NCBI RefSeq assembly: GCF_017980685.1
Contig: NZ_JACXXO010000013.1
Coordinates: forward strand, 81,528-145,527
DNA from: Pseudomonas iridis
GTDB lineage: Bacteria; Pseudomonadota; Gammaproteobacteria; Pseudomonadales; Pseudomonadaceae
DNA length: 64,000 nt
Reading direction: 5' to 3'
Shown here: piece after piece, positions 54,522 through 63,575 of the stretch
Numbering within the stretch: the stretch's first letter is position 1
Layout: the number at the start of each line of letters is the position of its first letter
Notes under the pieces: generated by a model
Seen by the model: only the letters and a program-made list of their open reading frames with translations
The model's database searches: none
What the model was told of the DNA's origin: nothing
Program-made: the position numbers and the translations under genes

Positions 54522-56090
54522 TTAAACCGGCTGCCACTTATGCGGAAGCAGCTGCTCGATTTCACTCGCCCGCTGCGTCGGTAGACGCGTGAGAACATCC
54601 TTTAGATAGGCGTACGGATCATGGCCATTCAGCCGCGCAGACTGGATCAAGCTCATGATCGCCGCCGCCCTTTTTCCGCTGCGTAGCGATCCGGCGAAGA
54701 GCCAGTTCTTGCGTCCAAGGGCCCATGGTCGGATCTGGTTTTCCGCCCAATTATTATCAATAGGTACGGCCCCGTCATTGAGGTAGCGCGACAGCGCGGC
54801 CCAGCGTTTGAGGCTGTAATCAAATGCTCTGCTGATGGCTGAACCTTCGGGCACAAGATCACGCTGGGCGATCATCCAGGCATGCAGCCTATCCATCACT
54901 GGCGCGGCTTTTTCTTGCCGTATTCGGCGCCGTAATTCCGACTCCAGGTCACGTACTTCGCTCTCGATTTCGTACAACAACTGGATGTAACGCAGGGCCT
55001 GCTCGGCGAGCTGGCTCTTGTTGGTGGTATGCAATTCGAAAAACTTGCGCCGAGCGTGGGCCATGCAGCTGATCTCGGTCACGCCGATCTCGAAGCTGGC
55101 CTTGTAACCGCCAAAATCGTCGCAGACCAACTTGCCTTTCCAGCCTTGCAGGAAGTTGCGAGCATGCTCACCGGCGCGGCTGGGGCTGAAGTCGTAGACG
55201 ACAGCGGCTGTTTCGCAGAACTGGCTGGTGGCGTAAGCCCAAACATAAGAGCGGTGGGTTTTCTTCGTGCCCGGAGCGAGCATCTGTACGGGTGTTTCAT
55301 CCGCGTGCACGACCTGCTGCCCGATCACTACGTCACGCAGGGCATCGACCAGTGGCTGCAGCTGCACGCCCGTAACGCCGACCCATTGAGCCAAAGTGGA
55401 GCGTGGAATTGACAAGCCAGCTCGACCAAAAATCGATTCCTGACGGTAAAGCGGAAGATGATCAGCGAACTTCGCGATCATGACGTGCGCAAGTAATCCG
55501 GCAGTCGGGATGCCCTTGTCGATAACTTGCGCAGGTACCGGCGCCTGGATCAGCGTTTCGCAGTCATCGCAAACCCACTTGCCACGAACATGGCGCTCAA
55601 CGGTGAACACGCCCGGCGTGTAGTCCAGCTTTTCGCTGACATCTTCACCGATGCGCTTCAGTGCGCAGCCGCATAGGCAGTGAGTGTTGTCCGGTTCGTG
55701 ATGGATCAACGTGCGCGGGAATTCTGCCGGCAATGCCGTGCGCTTGGGCTTTTGCTTTTTCTCGGTCGCCGCTGGTGCTATTTGCAACGCCTGAAGCTCG
55801 GCCTCAATCGCCGCAATATCGGTATCGATCAGGTCATCCAGCAGGCTGGCCTGCTGAGGATTCATCTGCTCGCTACGCTTGGCAAACTTCAAACGCTTGA
55901 GCTGTGCGATCTCGTGGGTCAGCTTTTCGATCACCGTTTGATCGCGGTTGATCTTCTTGCCCATGGTTTCGACCGTTCTGCCCATGGTCTCTACCGTCTT
56001 GCCCATGGTCTCCACTTGCGACAGCAACTGCGCAGCGAATGCACGCAGTTGGTCGGGAGTCATTTGATCGAGATTGGGCGAGGAAGTCAT
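54522..56090 (-). CDS. tnpC: IS66 transposase (TnpC)
   Basis: This 522-aa transposase has an N-terminal helical region with an unusual repeated ETMGKTVETMGRTVETMGK, a zinc-finger-like region (CLCGCALKR..CDDC) and the DDE triad in VHADETPVQ, CDDFGGYKA and NNWAENQIRPW. It ends close to the left inverted repeat. ATG 56090 is used; an in-frame upstream start at 56129 lies just downstream of tnpB. Confidence 0.95.
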   Translation of the reverse strand: MTSSPNLDQMTPDQLRAFAAQLLSQVETMGKTVETMGRTVETMGKKINRDQTVIEKLTHEIAQLKRLKFAKRSEQMNPQQASLLDDLIDTDIAAIEAELQALQIAPAATEKKQKPKRTALPAEFPRTLIHHEPDNTHCLCGCALKRIGEDVSEKLDYTPGVFTVERHVRGKWVCDDCETLIQAPVPAQVIDKGIPTAGLLAHVMIAKFADHLPLYRQESIFGRAGLSIPRSTLAQWVGVTGVQLQPLVDALRDVVIGQQVVHADETPVQMLAPGTKKTHRSYVWAYATSQFCETAAVVYDFSPSRAGEHARNFLQGWKGKLVCDDFGGYKASFEIGVTEISCMAHARRKFFELHTTNKSQLAEQALRYIQLLYEIESEVRDLESELRRRIRQEKAAPVMDRLHAWMIAQRDLVPEGSAISRAFDYSLKRWAALSRYLNDGAVPIDNNWAENQIRPWALGRKNWLFAGSLRSGKRAAAIMSLIQSARLNGHDPYAYLKDVLTRLPTQRASEIEQLLPHKWQPV

Positions 56091-56152
56091 GCCGTGGATT
56101 TTACCAAAGCAGACCGCCTGCGACAGCAAACCAAGACGCTAATTAAAGTTTT

Positions 56153-56488
56153 TTAAAGCAGTGTAATTACACCTCCGACGCCAACACGTTGCCAAGAGAG
56201 GCCGAGCACCAAGGCCTGAAGTTGCTCAGTATCCAACTGCATTTCGCTGCCTTGTCGAAGGCCTGGCCAGTGAAACTTGCCTTGGTTCAAGCGACGTGCA
56301 GCCAGCCAAACGCCGATCCCATCGTGTACCAGCACTTTCATCCGAGTCGCGCGGCGATTGGCAAACAGATAAGCACAGTGCGGCTTCGCCGCACCGAAGA
56401 CCTCGATCACCCTGGCCAGCGCAGTCTCGGTACCGGCGCGCATATCCATGGGCTCGGTGGCGAGCCAAATGGCGTCGATACGGATCAT
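56153..56488 (-). CDS. tnpB: IS66 accessory protein TnpB
   Basis: This 111-aa protein begins MIRIDAIWLATEPMDMRAGT and has CAYLFANRRATRMKVLVHDGIGVWL and RLNQGKFHWP, the hallmark of IS66 Orf2/TnpB. It overlaps tnpA by 4 bp and lies 62 bp upstream of tnpC. Confidence 0.95.
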   Translation of the reverse strand: MIRIDAIWLATEPMDMRAGTETALARVIEVFGAAKPHCAYLFANRRATRMKVLVHDGIGVWLAARRLNQGKFHWPGLRQGSEMQLDTEQLQALVLGLSWQRVGVGGVITLL

Positions 56489-56808
56489 CGCAACACGTCT
56501 CGAAGGAAAGCGGCGCAGGCAGCAGCACTATCGGTCGGCCAGTTCACTTTGACGGTGCCGCGTGGGTGCAGGATCTCAATGCTGATATTCGATGAAGGTG
56601 GGTGTGCCCTTATCTGCATGGGCAATGGGATAAATGCTGGTTGAAGCGCTGAGCTTTTGTGCGCGTGCACTCGAATCCATTTGTGGACGAGGTTGGCGTT
56701 GAGGCTATGGCTGAGGGCGACGCCGGCAATCGAAGCGCCGGGTTGGGCACACTCTTGAATGACCTGGGCCTTGAAGGATTTGGAATAGGAACGGCGTGTT
56801 GGCTGCAT
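56485..56808 (-). CDS. tnpA: IS66 accessory protein TnpA
   Basis: This 107-aa protein has a helix-turn-helix (YSKSFKAQVIQECAQPGASIAGVALSHSLNANLVHKWI), typical of IS66 Orf1. Its C-terminal part has IEILHPRGTVKVNWP. ATG 56808 is used; the frame is open to 56844. Confidence 0.93.
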   Translation of the reverse strand: MQPTRRSYSKSFKAQVIQECAQPGASIAGVALSHSLNANLVHKWIRVHAHKSSALQPAFIPLPMQIRAHPPSSNISIEILHPRGTVKVNWPTDSAAACAAFLRDVLR

Positions 56809-56910
56809 GACATACCCGCTTAAAGGGCTAGAACTGGTGCCCACTTAAATTAAGTGCACACCATGTCCAAGCGTTGCGGGGTTGGGTAGATGACTTGGCC
56901 GGACGCATAC

Positions 56911-57452
56911 CCTGCATCGTAGGTGCGGGAGTAACATTCACGATGTGCTCGGCAGTCGGCTATGAAGCCGTACGTGCACCGGGCCCTACAAGCCCTGAGC
57001 TAGCGAAAATGCAGCCTATCCATGACTGCAGATTGCGCTTTTTGTGGGGATATTGTATCGAAACACGACTCGCCAGATTATTTCCAAGGAGCAGTTAGAC
57101 CGCCGAAGCGTTTGGAGCCCCCGGAGATATTTTCGTGCCTAGTCCCCTCCTCTGGAGGAGCAAAGACTGGCAGGCATCAACGCTTAACGTGATGCATTCA
57201 TTTGGCTTGAAACCGCCCGTTAGTGAGTCCGAATTTTCAGACTCAAAGCGAGCTTATCTGGCGCTAAAAACTAAATACCTGCAAAGCTGTCACCTCCACA
57301 TCGTTTGGAGATCTCGTAGCACGTATGCCACCCAGCACCGTCAAAAATGCAGCGACCCAGATCTGTTTCACCAGCCAGTTCGCCTCTTTGAAACTGTAAA
57401 TCCAGGAAATCCAACCAGTGACCGATTTTCCAGCATCACTGGTTATGTGCGC
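56911..57452. other. Gap with no convincing gene
   Basis: After the IS target repeat about 540 bp hold only short open frames on both strands. One minus-strand frame (about 57290-57440) reads like the end of a membrane protein (SWIYSFKEANWLVKQIWVAA) but has no start. I see no promoter or RNA gene with confidence. Confidence 0.35.
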
Positions 57453-58022
57453 TTATTTTTTCAGGTAAGCACTCAGACGCTCTACAGCAAAAGCCTCGAA
57501 ACCCTCCAGCGCATCGCTGGCAATCTCTTGTTCCTTGCCGTTATATTCAACAACGGGCACGTAAAAGCAGGCATGTTGAATGATGGGGTTGCGACTGGGG
57601 GTTTTTGGGTCTTCATAGGGAAAACCACACCCCATGGTCAAGACTTGTAGACGAACAACCTTGAGCTTTTGCCCAACAACCGAGGCTTCGCACATCTCCC
57701 AATCGATGTTGCGCTTTTCCAATTCCGCAGCCACTGCCGGGTTCCGCATACGGATGAAATGCTCAGCTTCCATCGCGAAGTTAGCGGGGTTGGCTGGGTC
57801 GGGGCAGATACCTGCCACTCGGGTGACCTTGAATTCGCCGCTGCCTTCAAGTTGTGCCGGGAATTTGCTCTTCTGGTTCTCAAACCCAGGGTATGTCGAG
57901 GGAAACGGCTCGGTAGGCATTAACTCTTTGACCGTCCTTCCTTGGGGTAATTCAGGTGTAGCAGCCAGAACTGCAGATGCAAGAACGGCGGAGAGTAAGG
58001 CGATAATTGTGGTGCGCTTCAT
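57453..58022 (-). CDS. Periplasmic protein of unknown function
   Basis: This 189-aa protein has a signal peptide (MKRTTIIALLSAVLASAVLAATPE). Its mature part has four cysteines (AGICPDP, WEMCEAS, TMGCGFP, HACFYVP), likely to form disulfides. It matches no family I know. The frame is open to 58049; ATG 58022 directly precedes the signal peptide. It is on the same strand as the envelope operon upstream, but about 960 bp away across a terminator, so it is probably a separate unit. Confidence 0.6.
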   Translation of the reverse strand: MKRTTIIALLSAVLASAVLAATPELPQGRTVKELMPTEPFPSTYPGFENQKSKFPAQLEGSGEFKVTRVAGICPDPANPANFAMEAEHFIRMRNPAVAAELEKRNIDWEMCEASVVGQKLKVVRLQVLTMGCGFPYEDPKTPSRNPIIQHACFYVPVVEYNGKEQEIASDALEGFEAFAVERLSAYLKK

Positions 58023-58981
58023 GGCCGTGTTCAAAAATAATTCCCTCATGGAAAGTCTGCAATTACATCTTGGTGCGTAATTTTAATCGCCTTTGTCCTA
58101 AAGATAACCCCACCTGATCTTCGCTCGGGACTTTTCGGACAATACTGGATTAGCGACTAAGGGGCTCGTTCTAAGATATCTCCCTAGTCGTGAAACTGTA
58201 GAGAAAGCTGATGACGAGTACCCTATTAGTCGATGTTGATCATCAGGGAGCTATCGGGGTTGACCGCGCAGTTACACAGGAGAGTGTGGAACCCGACTCT
58301 ACTATGCGCCGAAGTTCCAAAGTGGAAATCATGGCTTTCGTTACGCTGGTCTAGGTCTACTAATTGTTGCCGGTTAGGAACAACCGTCATGTGACTCCCG
58401 CTCCGGAAAAAACCGTGATGAGATCTTTCCTTATCTGGGATCTACCGAATCTTGCGTGTTGTTCCTACCCTTCACGCGACTTACCTCAACAATAAACCTG
58501 GGAAATCGGTTTTGAGCGCTGTCATGAACTGTGTCATCTCAACCTACCAAGCTCTCGAAATCGTCTTCTTTTGTCCGTATTTGTAGACCACCAACGTCAT
58601 TCACGGAAAGCATCAATCAAAGCCAGCGACCTACGTAGAAAGATTGGTATCGATCCCGCGTAGGCCGCCATTGCAATTTCGCTCGTACGCAAGCTTCAGT
58701 AACTTATCATATGGATCCGCATCCATCAGGATTGGAATCCGTCAATAGTTCGCGGCCCTTGGCATAGGCTATGCGTTTCGCTCAGCTGTCCATAACTGCA
58801 GCTCTGCCGCCATTCCAATTCTGCCGTTGCGGAGGTACCGATCAACGCTAACTTACTAATGATAATGACCTCCGAAAGCAAAACGCCCCGCGAAAGCATA
58901 GCCCTCGGGGGGGGGGGCATGGGGAGTGAACATCTCATTAACCGCCATGATGACCATCCATATCAAGTCCTGTTAGGCCTA
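58023..58981. other. Long non-coding gap (959 bp)
   Basis: Only short open frames with no family likeness are found on either strand. The right end holds the terminator of the envelope operon and an 11-base G run (58907-58917). The promoter for the 58022 gene is expected at the left end. An unannotated small RNA is possible but no known family is recognised. Confidence 0.4.
58880..58917 (-). terminator. Intrinsic terminator of the three-gene envelope operon
   Basis: On the minus strand CCCCGAGGGC-loop-GCGGGGCG forms a GC-rich stem followed by TTTT. It lies ~70 bp after the stop of the vWA-like gene. The C-rich flank (a run of 11) is part of its 5' side. Confidence 0.75.
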
Positions 58982-59815
58982 TTAAAGGTCAACGTTCAGC
59001 ATAGGAGCACCGAAGGACTCAAGCTTCGCATTGGACTTCTCAAAGTAGGATGACCAGAACTCTTTAAGTAGATCCATGGTCTTGCCAGAGCGGTACTTCT
59101 GCTTGATGCTGTCGGTCACCAGACCGGCACCGGCAACATATACCCGTGCTCCGCCGAGGTCAGCGAACAAATTCCTGTCTGAAGCCTTCCTGATCTCCTG
59201 GGCAACATTGAGATTCTGGATGGCACTATTGGCGTAGAAGGATGCGTAATCACTGTTTTCCAGCATGTCGCTGATCAGAAAAACTACTCGTTCTTTCGCA
59301 GCCTGCTTACTCAAATCCGCGCCTACCTCGCGCAGGGCATGCAGGATTTCGCTTTTAGGGTTGTCGTTGTTGGCATCACGCATCCCCTTGACGAACAATC
59401 CCCCTACTCCACGAACAAATGATGGCTTCTGCAGCTTCATACAAGTCTCGAGCTGACGAAGTTTGCTCATGCTCATGTCACTACGAACACTGTCGGATGG
59501 CGGCACTTCGAGAGTTACATCCGTAACAAGCCGCATGTATTCGCCGGGGACGAAGGCAGAGAAGGTATAGAGCTTGACCTGATCGCCAGGTTGCACGAAT
59601 CGATCAATTTTCTCCCAGGCCGAGCGCTGAATATCTTCCGGCATCTTGATGGTCTGGTCGACGATAATCACAAGTTGACGCCCGGTCGGTGCCGGCTTGA
59701 ACTCGGTCAGTTTGGAAGCTTCGTAACAACTTGCCATGTCGTTCCGCTCTGCCGCCATAACGGCGGCAGGCAAAAGCATGGCTGCGATAAAGATATTTCG
59801 CAGCATGCTTCTCAT
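58982..59815 (-). CDS. Periplasmic vWA-like protein of a three-gene envelope operon
   Basis: This 277-aa protein has a signal peptide (MLRNIFIAAMLLPAAVMA). Its mature part resembles a von Willebrand A fold: strand QLVIIVDQTIKMP, with Asp53 in the place of the first MIDAS residue but DQT rather than DxSxS, and later VVFLISDMLENSDYASFY. The metal site therefore looks altered. The start overlaps or abuts the end of the membrane-protein gene (59815), so the two are translationally linked. Function is unknown; a scaffold or binding role in the periplasm is inferred. Confidence 0.65.
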   Translation of the reverse strand: MRSMLRNIFIAAMLLPAAVMAAERNDMASCYEASKLTEFKPAPTGRQLVIIVDQTIKMPEDIQRSAWEKIDRFVQPGDQVKLYTFSAFVPGEYMRLVTDVTLEVPPSDSVRSDMSMSKLRQLETCMKLQKPSFVRGVGGLFVKGMRDANNDNPKSEILHALREVGADLSKQAAKERVVFLISDMLENSDYASFYANSAIQNLNVAQEIRKASDRNLFADLGGARVYVAGAGLVTDSIKQKYRSGKTMDLLKEFWSSYFEKSNAKLESFGAPMLNVDL

Positions 59816-61506
59816 CAGGCAGTCACCTCGTTTTTAGCCGGGAATTTACCGACCTTGGCCAGAGTGATTTGGGCCGCCTTGATACGTTTCAGCTCATCGA
59901 AAGGAAGGCCGTAGACATCAACCAAATGCTGAATCTCTTCATCATCAACGCCACGAAGGTCATCAAAATCGCCTGGTTTAACCTGTGCAGCCATTACGGG
60001 CGCTTTCTGAGGTTCATCAGTATTTGGCGCAGCCTCTGGCAGCTGGGCAACGCGCTCTGGCGCTTCAGCGACCACCTGAGGGGTAACACTGATCTGGGTA
60101 GCAGGGCTTTTGTACTCGACATCAATGCTGTCCTTGCGGCGCTGAAGCTCTAGACTATCACGGTGATCATCGAGAGCTTTTTGGTCAGCTTTCGCCTTCT
60201 TGTCACGGCGATCTGCCTCGACCTTTACCGCATTCATTTTCAAGAAAGCGTCAAAATCTCGAGTATGGGCGCTGTTCGAGCTTTCTTCGCCAGAGTCCGT
60301 AGCCATGTCATAACCAGAGACCTTCTTTTGAAGCAGTCGCAATTTATGGTTAGCGTGACCACGAATTGCCAAGCGCTGACGCTCCATCCAACGAACCATC
60401 TCACTGGCCGTTTTAAACTTACTGGTGGTTTCATAGGCATCTTTGGAGGACAAGCCGGCAAAGCCATAAACCATTGCCAACCAGAGTGCAATGAACTGCA
60501 AGGCAACATACACAACAGACAGGACACCGAAGGTGACCAGGGAGGCGCGGTGCTCGGCACCCAACTTGTCGTCGAACGACTTGGCGTGACTCTGCTTTTC
60601 AGAGTCGGCTGAAGCTGCCGGCAAATCGAATGGACTGTTGGTAGTACTCCCTGTTTGGCTGACCTGGTAGCCTGCAACCATGTCTGTTTCCAGGGCATTG
60701 AGCTGTTCAGTCCGCACCCAAAATGCTGCGATGGCCACAAAGATGATGGTGGCAGCGAACAGCGCAATCCAATTGTATTTGGAGGTTACGGTTTCGTTGG
60801 TTTTGATACGGCAGAGGATTTTGTTGTAACCCGCTGCCTTATCATCGTCTCGTGTGTTGTCGATAGTGATCGGAGAGATGTCCTTGCCGATCTGACCATC
60901 ACGCATACCGCTTGAAGTGCCACGCCACCAATGGCGAGCTTTGTTGATCAGCGAGTTATGGTGAATCTGGTGGCCGGCAATGTGGGCAAAAAAACCAGAG
61001 ATTAGTGCAAGGAACGCCGCCATAAACCAGATCAGATACTGGAGGTCGTTACTCGAGGCATCCCGGTTCATCCAAGGCCCAATGACGTATGCAAAGCCCA
61101 CCGCTTCGAGCACCAGCAACGCACCCATCAGTGGGAAAACCCACACAGGACTGGTGCGACGACCAAGCTCAGAGACCTTCGACAAGTAATCCTGGCACTT
61201 GGCATAGTACGAGGGATCCTTGTCAACCGCGTCATAGTAGTTGAAATACTCTTCGCATAAGGCAATTTCACCACTGCGCCAGCCGTTTTGATCAACTTGG
61301 CCGTTGTCATGTTTGATCTGCCGCGCCCAGCGAGAAACCGTACCGATCAAAGGGATGCAGTGCCAGATGCGGCGAATAAAGTAGGAAACCTTATCCCAGT
61401 TCATCGCGGCGATCACAATCGCCACCAACATGGAGGTGAGCGACACCGTCACCAATCGGTTTGCCATCATCAATGCCAGCATCGAAGAAGGGGAGAAATC
61501 ATGCAT
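59815..61506 (-). CDS. Five-TM inner-membrane protein with long cytoplasmic tail
   Basis: This 563-aa protein has TM segments at ~19-36, 121-144, 155-178, 244-264 and 322-350. A ~210-residue charged tail follows, with a coiled-coil-like stretch (~420-460, rich in Lys/Asp/Arg), a Pro/Ala-rich linker and a small C-terminal domain (DDEEIQHLVDVYGLPFDELKRIKAAQ). The spacing of TM2-TM3 and TM4-TM5 pairs around cytoplasmic parts recalls MotA/TolQ-type proteins, but I find no clear sequence match. It lies between the lipoprotein gene (17 bp upstream) and the vWA-like gene (overlapping). Confidence 0.65.
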   Translation of the reverse strand: MHDFSPSSMLALMMANRLVTVSLTSMLVAIVIAAMNWDKVSYFIRRIWHCIPLIGTVSRWARQIKHDNGQVDQNGWRSGEIALCEEYFNYYDAVDKDPSYYAKCQDYLSKVSELGRRTSPVWVFPLMGALLVLEAVGFAYVIGPWMNRDASSNDLQYLIWFMAAFLALISGFFAHIAGHQIHHNSLINKARHWWRGTSSGMRDGQIGKDISPITIDNTRDDDKAAGYNKILCRIKTNETVTSKYNWIALFAATIIFVAIAAFWVRTEQLNALETDMVAGYQVSQTGSTTNSPFDLPAASADSEKQSHAKSFDDKLGAEHRASLVTFGVLSVVYVALQFIALWLAMVYGFAGLSSKDAYETTSKFKTASEMVRWMERQRLAIRGHANHKLRLLQKKVSGYDMATDSGEESSNSAHTRDFDAFLKMNAVKVEADRRDKKAKADQKALDDHRDSLELQRRKDSIDVEYKSPATQISVTPQVVAEAPERVAQLPEAAPNTDEPQKAPVMAAQVKPGDFDDLRGVDDEEIQHLVDVYGLPFDELKRIKAAQITLAKVGKFPAKNEVTA

Positions 61507-61523
61507 AGTATTTTCTCTCTGAG

Positions 61524-63053
61524 TTAGGATGCTTTGATTGGGACGAATTCAGCTACATAGGCCGACTGACCACGAGGGTAGAACACCTGCCCCTTGGTTG
61601 CCTGAGGCGAGTTCTTCTCGAAAACAACGTCAATGCAGGAAACGGCGGCGTTTGGATCTTTAGCAAAGACCCGATAGAGCACTTGGGTCTCTCCCTCATA
61701 GGTGTTGGCCACACCTTGGATGGATTTCAGGCTTTTGCGATTACCCGAGTCATAGTCCTTGACCACCTCAAGAATCGGCTGGCGGTCGACCGCAGCGTTT
61801 TCCTTGAGAATTGAAACAGGGGTGATGGTCAACAGGTTGCCATTGACGCGCTCAGCCCAGACTCGGTTGTTGTAGCCGGCCATGTATTCATACGTCTTGT
61901 GGTCGATTAGCGGCTTGTCAGTAGCGAGACTCAATACCTGTCCAGTCTCGCGAGGCGAATCGGCCTCGCAGCTCTGAATCGGAAGTTCGCTGGCGTTTGC
62001 AGGAGAAATGATGGCAAATCCACCGGATTTCGGCTTGATGGCTGCAGTCACGCTTTGCCCCTTGGCTGCAGGGACGCCGCCGAAGTTCACTAGCGCATTA
62101 ATTTCCGTGACTTCTTTGGTCGATGCGACTGGCGCGGAGGCTGTGGTCGTTCCGGGCTTTGCAGGTACTGTCGCCATCTGCGCCTTAGACTTAGTCTTGA
62201 TCGGCGCCCTCGCAGCAGTCGAAGGACTCTTCTGGGAACCGACGCTGTAGACCGCGTACTTGGCATTGGCAGATTCAGCTTGAACCCGTTTGACGAGTAC
62301 GGCTTCTGTCTTCATTTCACTAAGTTCAACGCGTCGATTCAAATTGCGACCGTCGATTGTGTCGTTGTCAGCCACGGGGCGTGAGGAGCCCGCACCTTGG
62401 TAATAAATTCGATTGGCCTTGACGCCAGCATCCTGCAGTACCTTGCCAACAGCGCGAGCTCGCTGTTCGGACAGTTTCTGATTGAAGGTTGGGCTACCAA
62501 CTGAGTCGCTGTGACCAATCACCAAAAAGCGCCGCTGGCCATCATCTTTTCCCTCGCCGACTTTAAGCGCGAAAGCCTGCGCAAGCTTCTTGGCCTGGCG
62601 GGCGCCTGTAGTGGTCAGCTTTGAAGAACCGGAAGCAAACATGCTTTCGTCCTGAACCAACGCCACCATGCCTGCGTCAGCAACTTCATCGGATCCAGGG
62701 ACGGCGTCTAGTTTCAAAGCCTGTACTTGAATCCCCATGTTCTCTTCTGTGGCGATCTTGTCCAGCGCTTTCATCTTGGACTCCCAGATCGAGCCAGCAT
62801 AGCAACCCAGTGCCCCGCCTATCAGCCCCCCGGCAACGCCGCCTGCCAAGCGATGGGTGCTACCACCAAGCTTGGCACCAATGACGGCTCCGCTTACTGC
62901 GCCAACGCCACACAGGATCTCCATGCCGTGCTTAGAACCCGCCTCACGCACTGTGCTGCTCACGCTATCGTAGCCGTTACTGATGCTTTGGCACCCACTG
63001 AGGGTGGCAATTGCAATCCCCAATACCGTTAGTTGCTTCGTTTTCAAATGCAT
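61524..63053 (-). CDS. OmpA-domain lipoprotein with glycine-zipper region
   Basis: This 509-aa protein has a lipoprotein signal (LSGC, acylated Cys21), then a glycine-zipper segment (~50-90; GAVSGAVIGAKLGG, GGVAGGLIGGALG). An OmpA C-terminal domain follows at ~120-245 (VIGHSDSVGSPTFNQKLSEQRARAV, then NRRVEL), and a ~260-residue C-terminal part of unknown fold. The OmpA domain binds peptidoglycan in the family. ATG 63053 has AAGGA upstream; the frame is open to 63077. It is the first gene of the operon. Confidence 0.8.
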   Translation of the reverse strand: MHLKTKQLTVLGIAIATLSGCQSISNGYDSVSSTVREAGSKHGMEILCGVGAVSGAVIGAKLGGSTHRLAGGVAGGLIGGALGCYAGSIWESKMKALDKIATEENMGIQVQALKLDAVPGSDEVADAGMVALVQDESMFASGSSKLTTTGARQAKKLAQAFALKVGEGKDDGQRRFLVIGHSDSVGSPTFNQKLSEQRARAVGKVLQDAGVKANRIYYQGAGSSRPVADNDTIDGRNLNRRVELSEMKTEAVLVKRVQAESANAKYAVYSVGSQKSPSTAARAPIKTKSKAQMATVPAKPGTTTASAPVASTKEVTEINALVNFGGVPAAKGQSVTAAIKPKSGGFAIISPANASELPIQSCEADSPRETGQVLSLATDKPLIDHKTYEYMAGYNNRVWAERVNGNLLTITPVSILKENAAVDRQPILEVVKDYDSGNRKSLKSIQGVANTYEGETQVLYRVFAKDPNAAVSCIDVVFEKNSPQATKGQVFYPRGQSAYVAEFVPIKAS

Positions 63054-63206
63054 GTAGCAATTCCTTGTGATAAACACTTATTACAAAATTCACAGTGTTT
63101 GAGGCTTTCATCCCACCCAGGCAACACAATTCTCATCCCACGCAATAAGGCGGGTATATGATTTGGGCTAACGATACGGATAAGAGCACTAAAGCTGTGC
63201 AAGCTG

Positions 63207-63575
63207 TTAAACCAGCCGCACCCCGACCTCTCCGCAATAGATTTCAGCAGCCTGCTCGTTTAGTTTAATCTTGGCTCGCAACAGCATGAAAATATCAAGA
63301 CTGATCAATGCGATGCCTCGAATGATAAAGATTAGTAGTGGCGGAACTGTGGCGGTAGAGAAACAAGAAAACAACTTTGAATATTTGAAGGCTTTGATCA
63401 ATATTTGTTTATACCAGTAGGTCGCGCAAGCATCTATCAGACCTTGCGATTTGTAGCCCCCGATGATTGTCCGTTCGTTCGACATGTTAAAGCTGGCTAG
63501 CATAGCTTTCCTTAGCTCATACTGAATAAATACTGGGATTGCTGCCTTTGAATTAACGAAGCCGGACATATACAT
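63207..63575 (-). CDS. Small protein with one hydrophobic segment, unknown
   Basis: This 122-aa frame has one hydrophobic stretch (TVPPLLIFIIRGIALISLDIFMLL). GGATGGTGA lies before the ATG. It shows AT-rich codon use and no family match. It is on the same strand as the envelope operon, about 150 bp upstream of it, and could be a first gene of it, or chance. Confidence 0.35.
   Translation of the reverse strand: MYMSGFVNSKAAIPVFIQYELRKAMLASFNMSNERTIIGGYKSQGLIDACATYWYKQILIKAFKYSKLFSCFSTATVPPLLIFIIRGIALISLDIFMLLRAKIKLNEQAAEIYCGEVGVRLV

Larger units (their letters stand above)
54492..56910. mobile_element. IS66-family insertion sequence, complete, with 8-bp target duplication
   Basis: The element is 2419 bp long. 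Its ends are inverted repeats starting GTATGCGTCCGG (54492-54503) and its complement CCGGACGCATAC (56899-56910). It is flanked by the direct repeat CCTGCATC (54484-54491 and 56911-56918), the 8-bp duplication expected for IS66. It carries the three genes tnpA, tnpB and tnpC on the minus strand, all intact. No interrupted gene is evident at the target. Confidence 0.93.
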
